Positions 1 through 8,632 are shown, counted from the stretch's first letter. The stretch: 64,000 nt of DNA from Clostridium sp. CAG:571 (GCA_000434015.1 HF999523.1:169400-233399); one strand, 5' to 3'. Program-made: numbers and translations. Notes: generated by a model from the sequence alone, not told the origin.

Positions 1-246
1 GATGAATCAGAAATAGATACAAAGACAGTTCAAGTAGGAAATACAGTAAAGTTATTAGATATAGAATTTGATGAACAAGTTTCATATACTATAGTTGGTT
101 CTACAGAAGTAGATTTAGCACAAAATAGAATATCAAATGAATCACCAATTGGAACAGCTTTATTAGGAGCTAAGAAAAATCAAGTAGTAGAAGTACAAGC
201 ACCAGCAGGTGTTATAAAATACAAAGTACTTGCAATAACAAAATAA
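1..246 (+). CDS. greA: Transcription elongation factor GreA, C-terminal part
   Basis: The reading frame is open from the first base and encodes 81 residues, so the N-terminal coiled coil lies outside the window. The visible part matches the GreA C-terminal FKBP-like domain: a VGSTE segment, then ISNESPIGTALLG, then a short VQAPAGVIKYKV strand before the stop. GreA binds backtracked RNA polymerase and stimulates cleavage of the 3' RNA end. A strong hairpin terminator follows 40 bases after the stop. The family call is confident; the start cannot be seen. Confidence 0.93.
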   Translation, partial: DESEIDTKTVQVGNTVKLLDIEFDEQVSYTIVGSTEVDLAQNRISNESPIGTALLGAKKNQVVEVQAPAGVIKYKVLAITK

Positions 247-286
247 AGTTTTGGTAGTACACGATAGAGATATAATATAAAATAAA

Positions 287-333
287 AACTCCCTTTTATA
301 TAAACAAATTTATAAAATGGGAGTTTGTTTTTT
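287..333. terminator. Bidirectional intrinsic terminator between greA and deoD
   Basis: AAACTCCC plus an AT stem at 287-300 pairs with its complement ending GGGAGTTT at 311-326, followed by a T-rich run on the plus strand and preceded by an A-run that becomes a U-run on the minus strand. It can serve the convergent genes greA and deoD. Confidence 0.85.
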
Positions 334-348
334 ATATAATTATATAAA

Positions 349-1071
349 TTAATTTATTTTTAAAGAGCTTTCTAAAGCAAGTAAAATCATATCATTTAAA
401 GATTTTTCTCTTTCTTCAGAAGAAATTTCTTGCTTTTTGTAATGAGAATCTACAACAGTCAATAAACAAGCAGCTTTTTTATTTAAATATTTTGCTGTAT
501 AAAATAAAGCAAAGGCTTCCATTTCAGCTCCAATAATATTTAAATCTTTTGGAAATCTAGCAATTAAGTCATCAATGCTTTCAACATAATAATCAAAGCA
601 TTCACTACAAAGAGTATTTCCTTTTACATATGGAATATTTATTTCTTTAGCTGTTTCTTCAATAATATTGTTTGTATTAAAATCTGCACTAGCAATATGT
701 TCATTTTTTCCATTTAGAGCTTTTGCAAAATTACCTTCAGTATATGTTCTATCAATTAATATTGTATCAAATATATTTAAATCTTCTGTATAAGCTCCAC
801 AAGAACCGATTCTAATAATAGTATCAACATTATAAAACTTATACAGTTCATAACAATAAATTCCAATGCTTGGCATTCCCATTCCAGAAGCGAAAACTGT
901 TATTTCTTTTCCTTTATATGTTCCTGTATATGCAAGCATATTTCTAACAGAATTTACTAATTTTGAATTTTCTAAAAAATTTTCTGCAATATATTTTGCT
1001 CTTAGTGGATCACCAGGCATTAATACTACTTTAGCAATTTCATCATTTTTTGAACTAATATGTGGTGTCAT
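349..1071 (-). CDS. deoD: Purine nucleoside phosphorylase, DeoD type
   Basis: This 240-residue protein has the length and motifs of the hexameric (E. coli-like) purine nucleoside phosphorylase, which phosphorolyses purine (deoxy)nucleosides in salvage. Visible motifs are the phosphate-site segment MPGDPLRAKYIAE near the N-terminus, RIGSCGAY in the middle and GAEMEAFALF near residue 180, where the purine-nucleoside ribose is bound. An in-frame extension upstream is rejected because an AAGGAGG sequence sits six bases before the ATG at 1071. It stands alone, divergent from pyrG and convergent with greA. Confidence 0.93.
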   Translation of the reverse strand: MTPHISSKNDEIAKVVLMPGDPLRAKYIAENFLENSKLVNSVRNMLAYTGTYKGKEITVFASGMGMPSIGIYCYELYKFYNVDTIIRIGSCGAYTEDLNIFDTILIDRTYTEGNFAKALNGKNEHIASADFNTNNIIEETAKEINIPYVKGNTLCSECFDYYVESIDDLIARFPKDLNIIGAEMEAFALFYTAKYLNKKAACLLTVVDSHYKKQEISSEEREKSLNDMILLALESSLKIN

Positions 1072-1158
1072 AAAGTACCTCCTTAAAATTTTTACTAAAG
1101 ATAAAATATATATATTTTTTAGTATTGTCAATATTTTATAAAAAAATAATAAAAAATA

Positions 1159-1187
1159 TTGAAAAATCACATAAATAGTGATAAAAT
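1159..1187 (+). promoter_or_regulatory. Predicted sigma-A promoter of pyrG
   Basis: TTGAAA at 1159-1164 and TAAAAT at 1182-1187 are separated by 17 bases. The expected start of transcription, around 1193-1196, falls at the first base of the hairpin at 1194. Confidence 0.6.
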
Positions 1188-1193
1188 ATATCT

Positions 1194-1250
1194 AGATTTA
1201 AAAAAAACCGCATTTTTGGTAAGGATTTTTTAAATCTTTTTTTATTTTAT
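1194..1250 (+). promoter_or_regulatory. Attenuator-like hairpin in the pyrG leader
   Basis: AGATTTAAAAAA at 1194-1205 pairs perfectly with TTTTTTAAATCT at 1226-1237, with a small inner ACC/GGT helix, and a T-run to 1243 follows. This is a terminator-like element lying about 125 bases upstream of the pyrG start. In Bacillus, pyrG is controlled by leader attenuation sensitive to CTP; the position here suggests something related, but the initial G-run used by the Bacillus mechanism is not seen, so the mechanism is inference. Confidence 0.5.
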
Positions 1251-1362
1251 AAAGAACTATTAAATTTTATAATTATTAGTTATTGAAAATTAAAAACTTT
1301 AAGATAAAATAATTTTTGATTTAAATCTTTGTATTGTGGTAAAAAGTAAGGAGGATTTTTAT

Positions 1363-2961
1363 ATGAATACAAAATACATATTTGTAACTGGAGGAGTAGT
1401 ATCAGGACTTGGAAAAGGAATAACTGCAGCATCATTAGGAAGATTACTAAAAAATAGAGGTTATAAAGTTACTATCCAAAAATTTGATCCATACATAAAT
1501 ATAGATCCAGGAACAATGAATCCTTGTGAGCATGGAGAAGTATTTGTAACAGATGATGGCGCAGAAACTGATTTAGACTTAGGACATTACGAAAGATTTA
1601 TTGATGAAAATTTAACAAAAAATTCAAGTATAACAACAGGTAGAATATATTCTGAAGTAATTGCAAAAGAAAGAAGAGGAGATTATCTTGGAAAAACAGT
1701 TCAAGTAATTCCACATATAACTAATGCAATAAAAGAAAAAGTATATAAATTTAATGAAACAGATGTGGATATTGTTATTACTGAAATAGGAGGTACTGTA
1801 GGGGATATAGAAAGTTTACCTTTCTTAGAAGCTATTAGACAAGTTGGAATAGAGCAAAATGAAGAAGATGTAATATATATTCATGTTACATTACTTCCAT
1901 ATATAGAAGGATCTAATGAATTAAAATCAAAGCCAACACAACACTCTGTAAAAGAACTTCAAAGTCTTGGAATAAAACCAGATATATTAGTTTGTCGTTC
2001 ACAAATTCCAATTCCAGAAAATATGAAAGAAAAAATGGCTCTATTTTGTAATGTAAAAAGAAACCACATTATAGAAAATAAAACAGTAGAAGTTTTATAT
2101 GAAGTACCACTAATGTTAGAAAGAGAAGGATTGGCAGAAATAGTATGTGATAAATTAAGATTAGAAAAGAAAAAGGAGCAAAATGCAAAGTGGGAAGAAA
2201 TGATTGACAACATTAAAAGTATAAAAGATATAGAAGTTAAAGTTGCTATAGTTGGAAAATATATACAACTTGAGGATTCATATTTGTCTGTTATAGAAAG
2301 TTTAAAACATGGTGGATTTGCTAATAATGTTAATGTTAAGATTGATCTTTTAGATTCAGAAAAAATAAATTCAGAAAATGTAAAAAAAGTTTTAGGAAAA
2401 TATGATGGAATATTAGTTCCTGGAGGATTTGGAAATAGAGGAATAGAAGGAAAAATAGAAGCAATAAAATATGCAAGAGAAAATAAAGTACCTTTTTTAG
2501 GAATATGTTTAGGAATGCAAATGGCAGTTATAGAATTTGCAAGAAATGTTGCTAAAATTGAAGATGCAAATTCAGCAGAGTTAGATGATAAATGCTTAAA
2601 TCCTGTTATTCATATAATGGAAGATCAAAAGGATGTAGATAAAAAAGGTGGAACAATGAGACTTGGGGCATATCCTTGTATTATAAAAAAAGAAACTTTA
2701 GCTGAAAAGATATATGGAACAAATGAAATTTCAGAAAGACATAGACATAGATTTGAATTTAATAATGATTATAAAGAAAAATTAGAAAGTTTTGGACTGA
2801 TTGCTTCAGGAACATCTCCAGATGGAAGTTTAGTAGAAATAATTGAATTAAAAGATCATCCATTCTTTATAGCAGGACAATTTCATCCTGAATTTAAATC
2901 TAGACCAGATAGACCAGCTCCATTATTTAAAGAATTTATAAAAATGTGCAAAGAAAATTAA
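1363..2961 (+). CDS. pyrG: CTP synthase
   Basis: The 532-residue protein converts UTP to CTP with ATP and glutamine. The N-terminal amidoligase domain opens with the P-loop region TGGVVSGLGKGITAASLG. The C-terminal class I glutaminase domain shows the oxyanion loop PGGFGNRG, the nucleophile motif GICLGMQ and the His-Glu pair in QFHPEFKSRP. The ATG at 1363 is chosen because AAGGAGG lies ten bases upstream; a longer in-frame GTG start lacks a ribosome-binding site. A predicted promoter and attenuator precede it. It ends 57 bases before a small unknown gene that may share its transcript. Confidence 0.96.
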   Translation: MNTKYIFVTGGVVSGLGKGITAASLGRLLKNRGYKVTIQKFDPYINIDPGTMNPCEHGEVFVTDDGAETDLDLGHYERFIDENLTKNSSITTGRIYSEVIAKERRGDYLGKTVQVIPHITNAIKEKVYKFNETDVDIVITEIGGTVGDIESLPFLEAIRQVGIEQNEEDVIYIHVTLLPYIEGSNELKSKPTQHSVKELQSLGIKPDILVCRSQIPIPENMKEKMALFCNVKRNHIIENKTVEVLYEVPLMLEREGLAEIVCDKLRLEKKKEQNAKWEEMIDNIKSIKDIEVKVAIVGKYIQLEDSYLSVIESLKHGGFANNVNVKIDLLDSEKINSENVKKVLGKYDGILVPGGFGNRGIEGKIEAIKYARENKVPFLGICLGMQMAVIEFARNVAKIEDANSAELDDKCLNPVIHIMEDQKDVDKKGGTMRLGAYPCIIKKETLAEKIYGTNEISERHRHRFEFNNDYKEKLESFGLIASGTSPDGSLVEIIELKDHPFFIAGQFHPEFKSRPDRPAPLFKEFIKMCKEN

Positions 2962-3018
2962 AATAAAAATATAATAAACAAATATTATATTAAAATTTTT
3001 CAAAAAAGAGAGGGAGAA

Positions 3019-3483
3019 ATGGAAGATTTTTATCCAAAAGCTTATAAAGAAGTAATAGAAATATTAAAATATTTACCAGAAGAAGATGTGAAAAAAATAC
3101 CGGAAGAAATGATTAATATGTTTGAAAAGAATATGGATAAAGAATATAAATATACTATTAATAAAAATAAACCTTTTAATGAACAAATCATGTTAAAAGA
3201 AACAAGAGAAATATTAGCAATTTTATATAAAGATTACTGGGCAAATGAAAAGCAAAAAGAAAGAATCAATAATAAATTAAAAAATGATATAATAATAAAT
3301 GAGCAAGAAAAAAATAAAAATTATAATCCAAATGATATATTTAAAACTGAAGAAAAAAATGACATTCAAGAAAAAACAGAAAAAGAAAGTTTTAATAGCT
3401 TAATAGAACATAAAGAAAATAAATGTTATAAAAGAATATTAAGTTTTATTAAAAATATTTTTAAAAGACAAAAAAATAGTTAA
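3019..3483 (+). CDS. Conserved-looking hypothetical protein, 154 residues
   Basis: I do not recognise this family by name. The first 75 residues are a compact helical segment (FYPKAYKEVIEILKYLPEEDV, then a KETREILAILYKDYW segment), followed by a low-complexity lysine, glutamate and asparagine linker and a basic C-terminal tail around CYKRILSFIKNIFKRQ that looks amphipathic. A GAGAGGGAG ribosome-binding site precedes the ATG. It is followed 11 bases later by hslO, so the two are probably co-transcribed. No function is proposed. Confidence 0.75.
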   Translation: MEDFYPKAYKEVIEILKYLPEEDVKKIPEEMINMFEKNMDKEYKYTINKNKPFNEQIMLKETREILAILYKDYWANEKQKERINNKLKNDIIINEQEKNKNYNPNDIFKTEEKNDIQEKTEKESFNSLIEHKENKCYKRILSFIKNIFKRQKNS

Positions 3484-3494
3484 AGGAGCAGAAA

Positions 3495-4373
3495 ATGGAA
3501 GGAAGAATAATTAAATTTTTAGCATATGAAGGAAGAGCTTTAGTAAAATGTATAGATTCTACTAATATAGTAGAAGAGGCAAGGAAGATACATGATTTAA
3601 GTCCTACAGTTACAGCAGCATTAGGGAGATTATTAACAATGACAAGTATGATGGGAGCAGATTTAAAAGAAATAGAAGATTCTATTACAGTACAAATAAA
3701 AGGTGATGGTTTAGCAGGAACATTAACAGCAGTTACAGATTCTAATGGTAATGTAAAAGGGTATGTTACAAATCCATTAGTAGAACTTCCATTAAATGAA
3801 GTTGGAAAATTAGATGTTAGTAAAGCAGTTGGAAAAAATGGAATGATGTATATAATAAAAGATATAGGTTTAAAGGATCCATATGTTGGAATGACACCAA
3901 TAATTTCAGGTGAAATTGCAGAAGATTTCACTAATTATTTTGCAAAATCAGAACAAACACCAACTGTAGTAGCACTTGGAGTTTTAGTAGATAAAAATGG
4001 AGTGAAAAAAGCCGGTGGATATCAAATTTCTCTTATGCCAGATGCTAAAGAAGAAGATATAGAAAATATAGAAGCAGCTATAAAAAAGGCAGATACAATA
4101 AGTAAAATGTTAAATGACGAAATATCATTAGAACAAATTGCAAAAATAGTAACAGGAGATAATGATATAAAAATAATAGATGATACTATTAAGCCAGAAT
4201 ATAAATGTGACTGTTCTAGAGAAAAAATAGAAAAAGGACTTATAGCTATTGGAGAAAAAGAAATACAAGATATAATAAATACAGATGGAAAAGCAGAAAC
4301 AGTTTGCCAGTTTTGTAATAAAAAATATCATTTTAATAAAGAAGAATTAGAAAAATTAATAAATAAGAAATAA
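3495..4373 (+). CDS. hslO: Redox-regulated chaperone Hsp33
   Basis: This 292-residue protein is the oxidation-activated holdase Hsp33. The N-terminal domain carries the family pattern around ALGRLLTMTSMMGADLK and IQIKGDGLAG-like sequence (VQIKGDGLAGTLTAV). The C-terminal redox switch holds four cysteines as CDC at about residue 238 and CQFC at about residue 272, which bind zinc when reduced and form disulfides when oxidised. Start at the ATG after AAAGGAG. It ends the transcription unit before a strong terminator. Confidence 0.95.
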   Translation: MEGRIIKFLAYEGRALVKCIDSTNIVEEARKIHDLSPTVTAALGRLLTMTSMMGADLKEIEDSITVQIKGDGLAGTLTAVTDSNGNVKGYVTNPLVELPLNEVGKLDVSKAVGKNGMMYIIKDIGLKDPYVGMTPIISGEIAEDFTNYFAKSEQTPTVVALGVLVDKNGVKKAGGYQISLMPDAKEEDIENIEAAIKKADTISKMLNDEISLEQIAKIVTGDNDIKIIDDTIKPEYKCDCSREKIEKGLIAIGEKEIQDIINTDGKAETVCQFCNKKYHFNKEELEKLINKK

Positions 4374-4421
4374 ATTTTAATACAAAAAGTTGAAAAAAGG
4401 AATATAAATAATAAAATGAAA

Positions 4422-4455
4422 AGAAGCCAAATATAATATTGGCTTCTCTTTTTTG
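4422..4455. terminator. Intrinsic terminator after hslO
   Basis: AGAAGCCAA at 4422-4430 pairs with TTGGCTTCT at 4439-4447, followed by a T-run. The preceding A-run lets it also work for the convergent small gene ending at 4476. Confidence 0.85.
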
Positions 4456-4475
4456 GTAAATTCTTAATTAATATC

Positions 4476-4766
4476 TTACTTTTTTAGTGTAATATAATAA
4501 TCAAGTAAATCTAAAGTGTTTCTGAATATGTCATCCAGAGCATCTTTGTTGATCTTTTGTAAGTAGAAATCGAGTACGCTATCAGAAAGCGTCGACGCCA
4601 TTAATGATACAGACGTTTTGCATTCTTTTGCGAAATCTTGATAAACTTCTCCAGCACCAGAACTCCACCAGTTTTGTAGAATCAGATTTTTAAATTGTGA
4701 AGCTTCATCATAGTAGAGAGGTGTAAAGAATTTTTCCCTTGTAAGATCATTTTTGCGCTTTACCAA
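4476..4766 (-). CDS. Unknown 96-residue protein in a foreign-looking single-gene unit
   Basis: I do not recognise this protein. It is soluble and helical, with LILQNWWSSGAG near residue 30 and an IFRNTLDLLDYYI helix at the C-terminus. It starts at a TTG at 4766, eight bases after AGAAGG, and has its own near-consensus promoter upstream. Codon choice is less AT-biased than in its neighbours (CGC, GCG, TCG, CTC and CTG codons in a short gene), which suggests acquisition. No partner gene flanks it, so a toxin-antitoxin assignment is not supported. Confidence 0.6.
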   Translation of the reverse strand: MVKRKNDLTREKFFTPLYYDEASQFKNLILQNWWSSGAGEVYQDFAKECKTSVSLMASTLSDSVLDFYLQKINKDALDDIFRNTLDLLDYYITLKK

Positions 4767-4801
4767 GTTTCAAACCTTCTTTCTGTATAGAATTAACATA
4801 A

Positions 4802-4830
4802 AGTATAACATGATAAGAAGGAAAAATCAA
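4802..4830 (-). promoter_or_regulatory. Predicted promoter of the 4476-4766 gene
   Basis: On the minus strand TTGATT (4830-4825) and TATACT (4807-4802) are separated by 17 bases, about 36 bases upstream of the TTG start. Confidence 0.6.
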
Positions 4831-4856
4831 GTTTTTGTTGCATTTTCAAGTTACTA

Positions 4857-4917
4857 ACATGTAATTCGTCTTACATGTAACAGTATATATTAGAATAATT
4901 TTACAACTAGACGAATT
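4857..4917. repeat. Nested inverted repeats upstream of the 4476-4766 promoter
   Basis: ACATGTAA (4857-4864) and TTACATGT (4871-4878) form a perfect inverted repeat with a six-base spacer. Overlapping it, AATTCGTCT (4863-4871) is repeated inverted as AGACGAATT (4909-4917). No U-run follows, so this is more like an operator or a junction of an inserted segment than a terminator. Confidence 0.45.
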
Positions 4918-4934
4918 TAGATATACTATAAAAA

Positions 4935-6689
4935 TTAATTATTTTTTATATCCAATTTTATATGAACATCTTCTAATTGTTCTTTTGAAACATTTCCTGG
5001 AGCACCCATTAATAAATCTTCTGCTTTACTATTCATAGGAAATGCAATTACATCACGAATTACATCACTTTCTGTAAGAAGCATAATCATTCTATCAATA
5101 CCAGGTGCAATTCCAGCATGTGGTGGAGCACCATATTGAAATGCATTAAATAATGCTGAGAATTTTTCTTCTATAGTTTCTTTTCCATATCCAGCAAGTT
5201 CAAAAGCTTTAATCATTATTTCTGGATCATGGTTTCTAACGGCACCAGAAGAAAGTTCTATACCATTACAAACTATATCATATTGGTATGCAACAATATC
5301 TAAAGGTTCCATAGTATTTAAAGCTTCTAATCCTCCTTTTGGCATAGAAAATGGGTTATGACTAAATGCTATTTTTCCATTATCGTCTAATTCATACATT
5401 GGAAAGTCAACTATCCAACAGAATTTAAATTTACTTTCATCAATTAAATTTAAACGTTTTCCAAGTTCTGTTCTAATTTGGCATGCATAATTATTTGCTA
5501 ATTGTTCATTATCAGCTATAAAGAATATTGTATCTTCTTTTTCTAAGCCTGCAAGATCCATTAATTCTTTTTTCATATCATCTGGAATAAATTTATCTAT
5601 TGGTCCTTTATATTTTAAATCTTCTTGAACTTCTAAATATCCAAGACCACCCATACCAATAGATTTAGCAAATTCAAGCATTTTCTCATGAAATCCTTTT
5701 GACATATGTCCACTTACTTTAATAGCACGAACTGTTAAACCATGAAATGGTTTGAATGTACATCTTTGGAAAAATTCAGTAACATCAACAATAATTAAAG
5801 GATTTCTCAAATCAGGTTTGTCACATCCATATTTAAGCATTGCTTCTTTATATGGAATTCTTGGAAATGGATATTCTGCAATTTCTTTATTAGAGAATTT
5901 TTTAAATGTATTATATATAACAGGTTCCATAACTGCAAATACATCTTCTTGTGTACTAAAAGCCATTTCCATATCTAATTGGTAAAATTCTCCAGGAGCT
6001 CTATCTGCTCTTGCATCTTCATCTCTAAAACATGGTGCAATTTGAAAATATTTATCTATTCCAGATACCATAAGTAATTGCTTAAATTGTTGAGGAGCTT
6101 GTGGAAGAGCATAAAACTTTCCAGGATGTACTCTACTTGGAACAAGGTAGTCTCTAGCACCTTCAGGTGAAGAACTTGTAAGTATTGGTGTTTGAACTTC
6201 TAAAAATCCTTGCTCAATCATTTGACTTCTTAAATATTGAAGAACTTTTGCTCTTAAAATTAGATTATTTTTTAGTTTGTCACCTCTTAAGTCTAAAAAA
6301 CGATATTTTAGACGTAAATCTTCTCTTACATCTTGATTACCATTTACTTCAAAAGGTAAGTTTTTTGTTCTTTTTCCAAGAATAGTTATATTTTTTATAA
6401 ATATTTCTACTTCACCAGTTTTTATATTTGGATTATATGTTTCTTCATCTCTTTTTCTTACTGTTCCTTCAACACAAACTGTAGACTCTATTGGAATATG
6501 TGAAGCAAAATCTACATCTGTACTCTCAGCAGAAGTAACTACTTGTGTTACTCCATACATGTCTCTTATATCTAGGAAGACAACACCTCCTAAATCTCTA
6601 ATAGTTTGGACAAATCCTGAAATTTTTACTTCTTTTCCAACATCAGCTAAACTAATCTCATTGCAATTATGAGTTCTATACTCATTCAT
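4935..6689 (-). CDS. aspS: Aspartyl-tRNA synthetase
   Basis: This 584-residue class II synthetase has the N-terminal OB fold for anticodon binding (LDIRDMYGVTQVV), class II motif 2 FRDEDARADRAPGEFYQ, and motif 3 GIAPGIDRMIML near the C-terminus, with the bacterial insertion between them. Motif 2 is the RAPGEFYQLDMEM variant rather than the E. coli-like RADRQPEFTQ. It stands alone behind a T-box leader whose best specifier candidate is AAC (Asn), so it may be a non-discriminating enzyme that also charges tRNA-Asn for GatCAB; that is inference. A residue often used as an indicator (Leu in IRDLGG) is instead like discriminating enzymes. Confidence 0.94.
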   Translation of the reverse strand: MNEYRTHNCNEISLADVGKEVKISGFVQTIRDLGGVVFLDIRDMYGVTQVVTSAESTDVDFASHIPIESTVCVEGTVRKRDEETYNPNIKTGEVEIFIKNITILGKRTKNLPFEVNGNQDVREDLRLKYRFLDLRGDKLKNNLILRAKVLQYLRSQMIEQGFLEVQTPILTSSSPEGARDYLVPSRVHPGKFYALPQAPQQFKQLLMVSGIDKYFQIAPCFRDEDARADRAPGEFYQLDMEMAFSTQEDVFAVMEPVIYNTFKKFSNKEIAEYPFPRIPYKEAMLKYGCDKPDLRNPLIIVDVTEFFQRCTFKPFHGLTVRAIKVSGHMSKGFHEKMLEFAKSIGMGGLGYLEVQEDLKYKGPIDKFIPDDMKKELMDLAGLEKEDTIFFIADNEQLANNYACQIRTELGKRLNLIDESKFKFCWIVDFPMYELDDNGKIAFSHNPFSMPKGGLEALNTMEPLDIVAYQYDIVCNGIELSSGAVRNHDPEIMIKAFELAGYGKETIEEKFSALFNAFQYGAPPHAGIAPGIDRMIMLLTESDVIRDVIAFPMNSKAEDLLMGAPGNVSKEQLEDVHIKLDIKNN

Positions 6690-6721
6690 AATTAAACATC
6701 TCCTTTATAAAAAAATTAAAA

Positions 6722-6961
6722 TAAAAACAAAAAAAGCCCACAAGCATTAATAAAATTAATGCTGGGACGAAATAACTTTTCCGCGGTACCACCCGGCTTG
6801 AAAAACATTTTGTTTTTCCTCTTTATAAAATAAAATTTGCTCAGAATGTGTTAGTTTGCTATGTTATTTCTAATAAAGGTTTTCAGCCTATGACCTTTAA
6901 TCTCTTTTAGCAACTTTTAGCAAGTCGTCATTCTTCAATGCAAATATATATTATACATAAT
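6722..6961 (-). promoter_or_regulatory. T-box leader of aspS
   Basis: On the minus strand the antiterminator core GGGTGGTACCGCGG lies at 6794-6781 and the terminator stem (CCCAGCATTAAT / ATTAATGCTTGTGGG) at about 6771-6733 with a U-run. Stem I shows an AGAGA distal bulge and a GGCTGAAAACC apical loop. The 3' strand of stem I holds AAC followed by A just above the basal CATTCT helix, and no GAC, which suggests an asparagine specifier. The T-box call is certain; the specifier assignment is not. Confidence 0.9.
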
Positions 6962-6967
6962 ACAACT

Positions 6968-6996
6968 ATTTTACATAGTATATGCTAATTTGTCAA
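6968..6996 (-). promoter_or_regulatory. Predicted promoter of the aspS T-box leader
   Basis: A perfect TTGACA (6996-6991) and TAAAAT (6973-6968) are 17 bases apart on the minus strand, placing the transcript start near 6961, just upstream of stem I. Confidence 0.7.
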
Positions 6997-7118
6997 GATT
7001 TAGCCATGTTTTTTACAAAAAAAGTGTAATCTACAAAAGTAAAATAAAAAATTATTTAAAGTATAATTTTTTATGATTATATAATTGTTAATACAAAAAG
7101 TGAAAACTAGATTGGAAA

Positions 7119-7199
7119 ATGAAAAAAATTGTCGAATTTGCAAAGAATATAAAAATAAACCTCGAAATTAGTGTTACGATTTGGCTTGTAATTGGCTAA
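7119..7199 (+). CDS. Possible 26-residue peptide upstream of the orphan AgrC-like kinase
   Basis: An ATG opens a 26-codon frame starting MKKIVEFAKNIKIN and ending IWLVIG. The N-terminal half would be a cationic amphipathic helix like AgrD leaders, and the gene lies 60 bases before an AgrC-like kinase. Against an autoinducer: there is no cysteine, no HQPK-like tail, and the ribosome-binding site is poor. I list it only because of its position. Confidence 0.2.
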   Translation: MKKIVEFAKNIKINLEISVTIWLVIG

Positions 7200-7258
7200 A
7201 TATGAGATTAAAATAAAAGTTGAAAAAAGAAGAAAAAAATAAAAAGGAAATACAGATT

Positions 7259-8632
7259 ATGGAAAATATTGTAGAATTACAAAAGATAATTCAAGAAAAT
7301 GAATTTTTTCAGTGGTTGATAGTGACAATAATATCAGCTATAGTTTTTTCAGCTACAAATCTATTTTTTGTTAGCAATATACTAAAAATAGAAATAACAA
7401 GAGGTAAAAAGATAAAAATAATAATATTAGAAGTAATTTCAAGAGTAAGTACAGCAATTATAATACCAGTACCATATTATAGAGCTCTTACTATAATAGT
7501 TTCTATAGTAATATTGCGTAAAATAGTGAAAGCAAGTATTGAAAAATGTATATTAGCAGAATCAATAAATGCAATTAGTTTTACATGTGCTGAAGTTATA
7601 TTTTCAAAAGTTGGGTGTATGATTTTTAAAGATGTGGAAACATATCAAAAAGGTATGAGTTATCCAATGTATAAATTTTATTTAACATCATCAATTGCAA
7701 TTTTTAGAATTTTTCTTTGTTATATTGTAAAAAAGAAGAATTTTTATATAAAAATAAGTGACGAACTAGGAAAGAAAAATAAGAAAAAAATCATAATTAT
7801 TTCTGTAATAGGAAGTATGATTATATTTTTTAATACAGTAGAAATGACAATATTTATTAGTGACTTTCCATATATTATTTTTGTATTTGATATAGTATCT
7901 TTAATTGTATATTTTTATATAAGCATTAAAGATATTATGAAAATAGAAGAATTAGAAGAGAAAGATAGGAAAATACACAATTTAGAATCATACAATAAAA
8001 CTTTGTTGATTATGTATGATAGCATAAGAGGTTTTAGACATGATTTTGCAAATTTTGTACAAGCTTTAAATGGATATGTAGAAACAAATGATATAATTGG
8101 AATAAAAAGCATGAGTAAGTCAATATTAAAAGATTGCACAATAGTAAATACTATGGGGATTTTAGATCCAAAAATTATTAATAATCCAGCGGTGTATAGT
8201 ATACTTACCAATAAATATTATATGGCACAAAAAGAAAAGATTTTAATGAATATAGAAGTAATGATAGATCTAAAAGAGATAAAAATTTCAGCATATGAGT
8301 TTTGTAGAATTTTGGGTATTTTATTAGATAATGCAATAGAAGCTGCAAAAGAGTGTGAAGAAAAAGTTATTAATGTTAGATTTATAAAAGATTTTAAAGT
8401 AAATAGAGAACTGGTAATAATAGAAAATAGTTATAAAAAAGTAGACTTAGATATAGAAAAAATATTTGAAAAAGGGTATTCTACTAAAAAAGAAAAGAAA
8501 GATAATCATGGTTTGGGATTATGGACAGTTAGAAAAATATTAAATCAAACAGATAATTTAAGTTTATTTACTAAAGCTGGAGAATTATTTTCTCAGCAAT
8601 TAGAGATATATGAGCAAAAAGTCAACATCTAA
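7259..8632 (+). CDS. Orphan AgrC-like sensor histidine kinase (GHKL)
   Basis: This is a 457-residue membrane histidine kinase. The first 215 residues form several hydrophobic segments, followed by a coiled linker and the kinase core: phospho-acceptor His261 in FRHDFANF, an N box ILLDNAIEAA near 355 and a G box HGLGLW near 416. This is the HPK10/AgrC type that senses cyclic peptides and normally phosphorylates a LytTR regulator. No response regulator or agrBD is adjacent. It resembles the AgrC at 45.9 kb throughout the core. ATG 7259 is chosen for its AAAAGGA site over an upstream TTG. Confidence 0.82.
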   Translation: MENIVELQKIIQENEFFQWLIVTIISAIVFSATNLFFVSNILKIEITRGKKIKIIILEVISRVSTAIIIPVPYYRALTIIVSIVILRKIVKASIEKCILAESINAISFTCAEVIFSKVGCMIFKDVETYQKGMSYPMYKFYLTSSIAIFRIFLCYIVKKKNFYIKISDELGKKNKKKIIIISVIGSMIIFFNTVEMTIFISDFPYIIFVFDIVSLIVYFYISIKDIMKIEELEEKDRKIHNLESYNKTLLIMYDSIRGFRHDFANFVQALNGYVETNDIIGIKSMSKSILKDCTIVNTMGILDPKIINNPAVYSILTNKYYMAQKEKILMNIEVMIDLKEIKISAYEFCRILGILLDNAIEAAKECEEKVINVRFIKDFKVNRELVIIENSYKKVDLDIEKIFEKGYSTKKEKKDNHGLGLWTVRKILNQTDNLSLFTKAGELFSQQLEIYEQKVNI

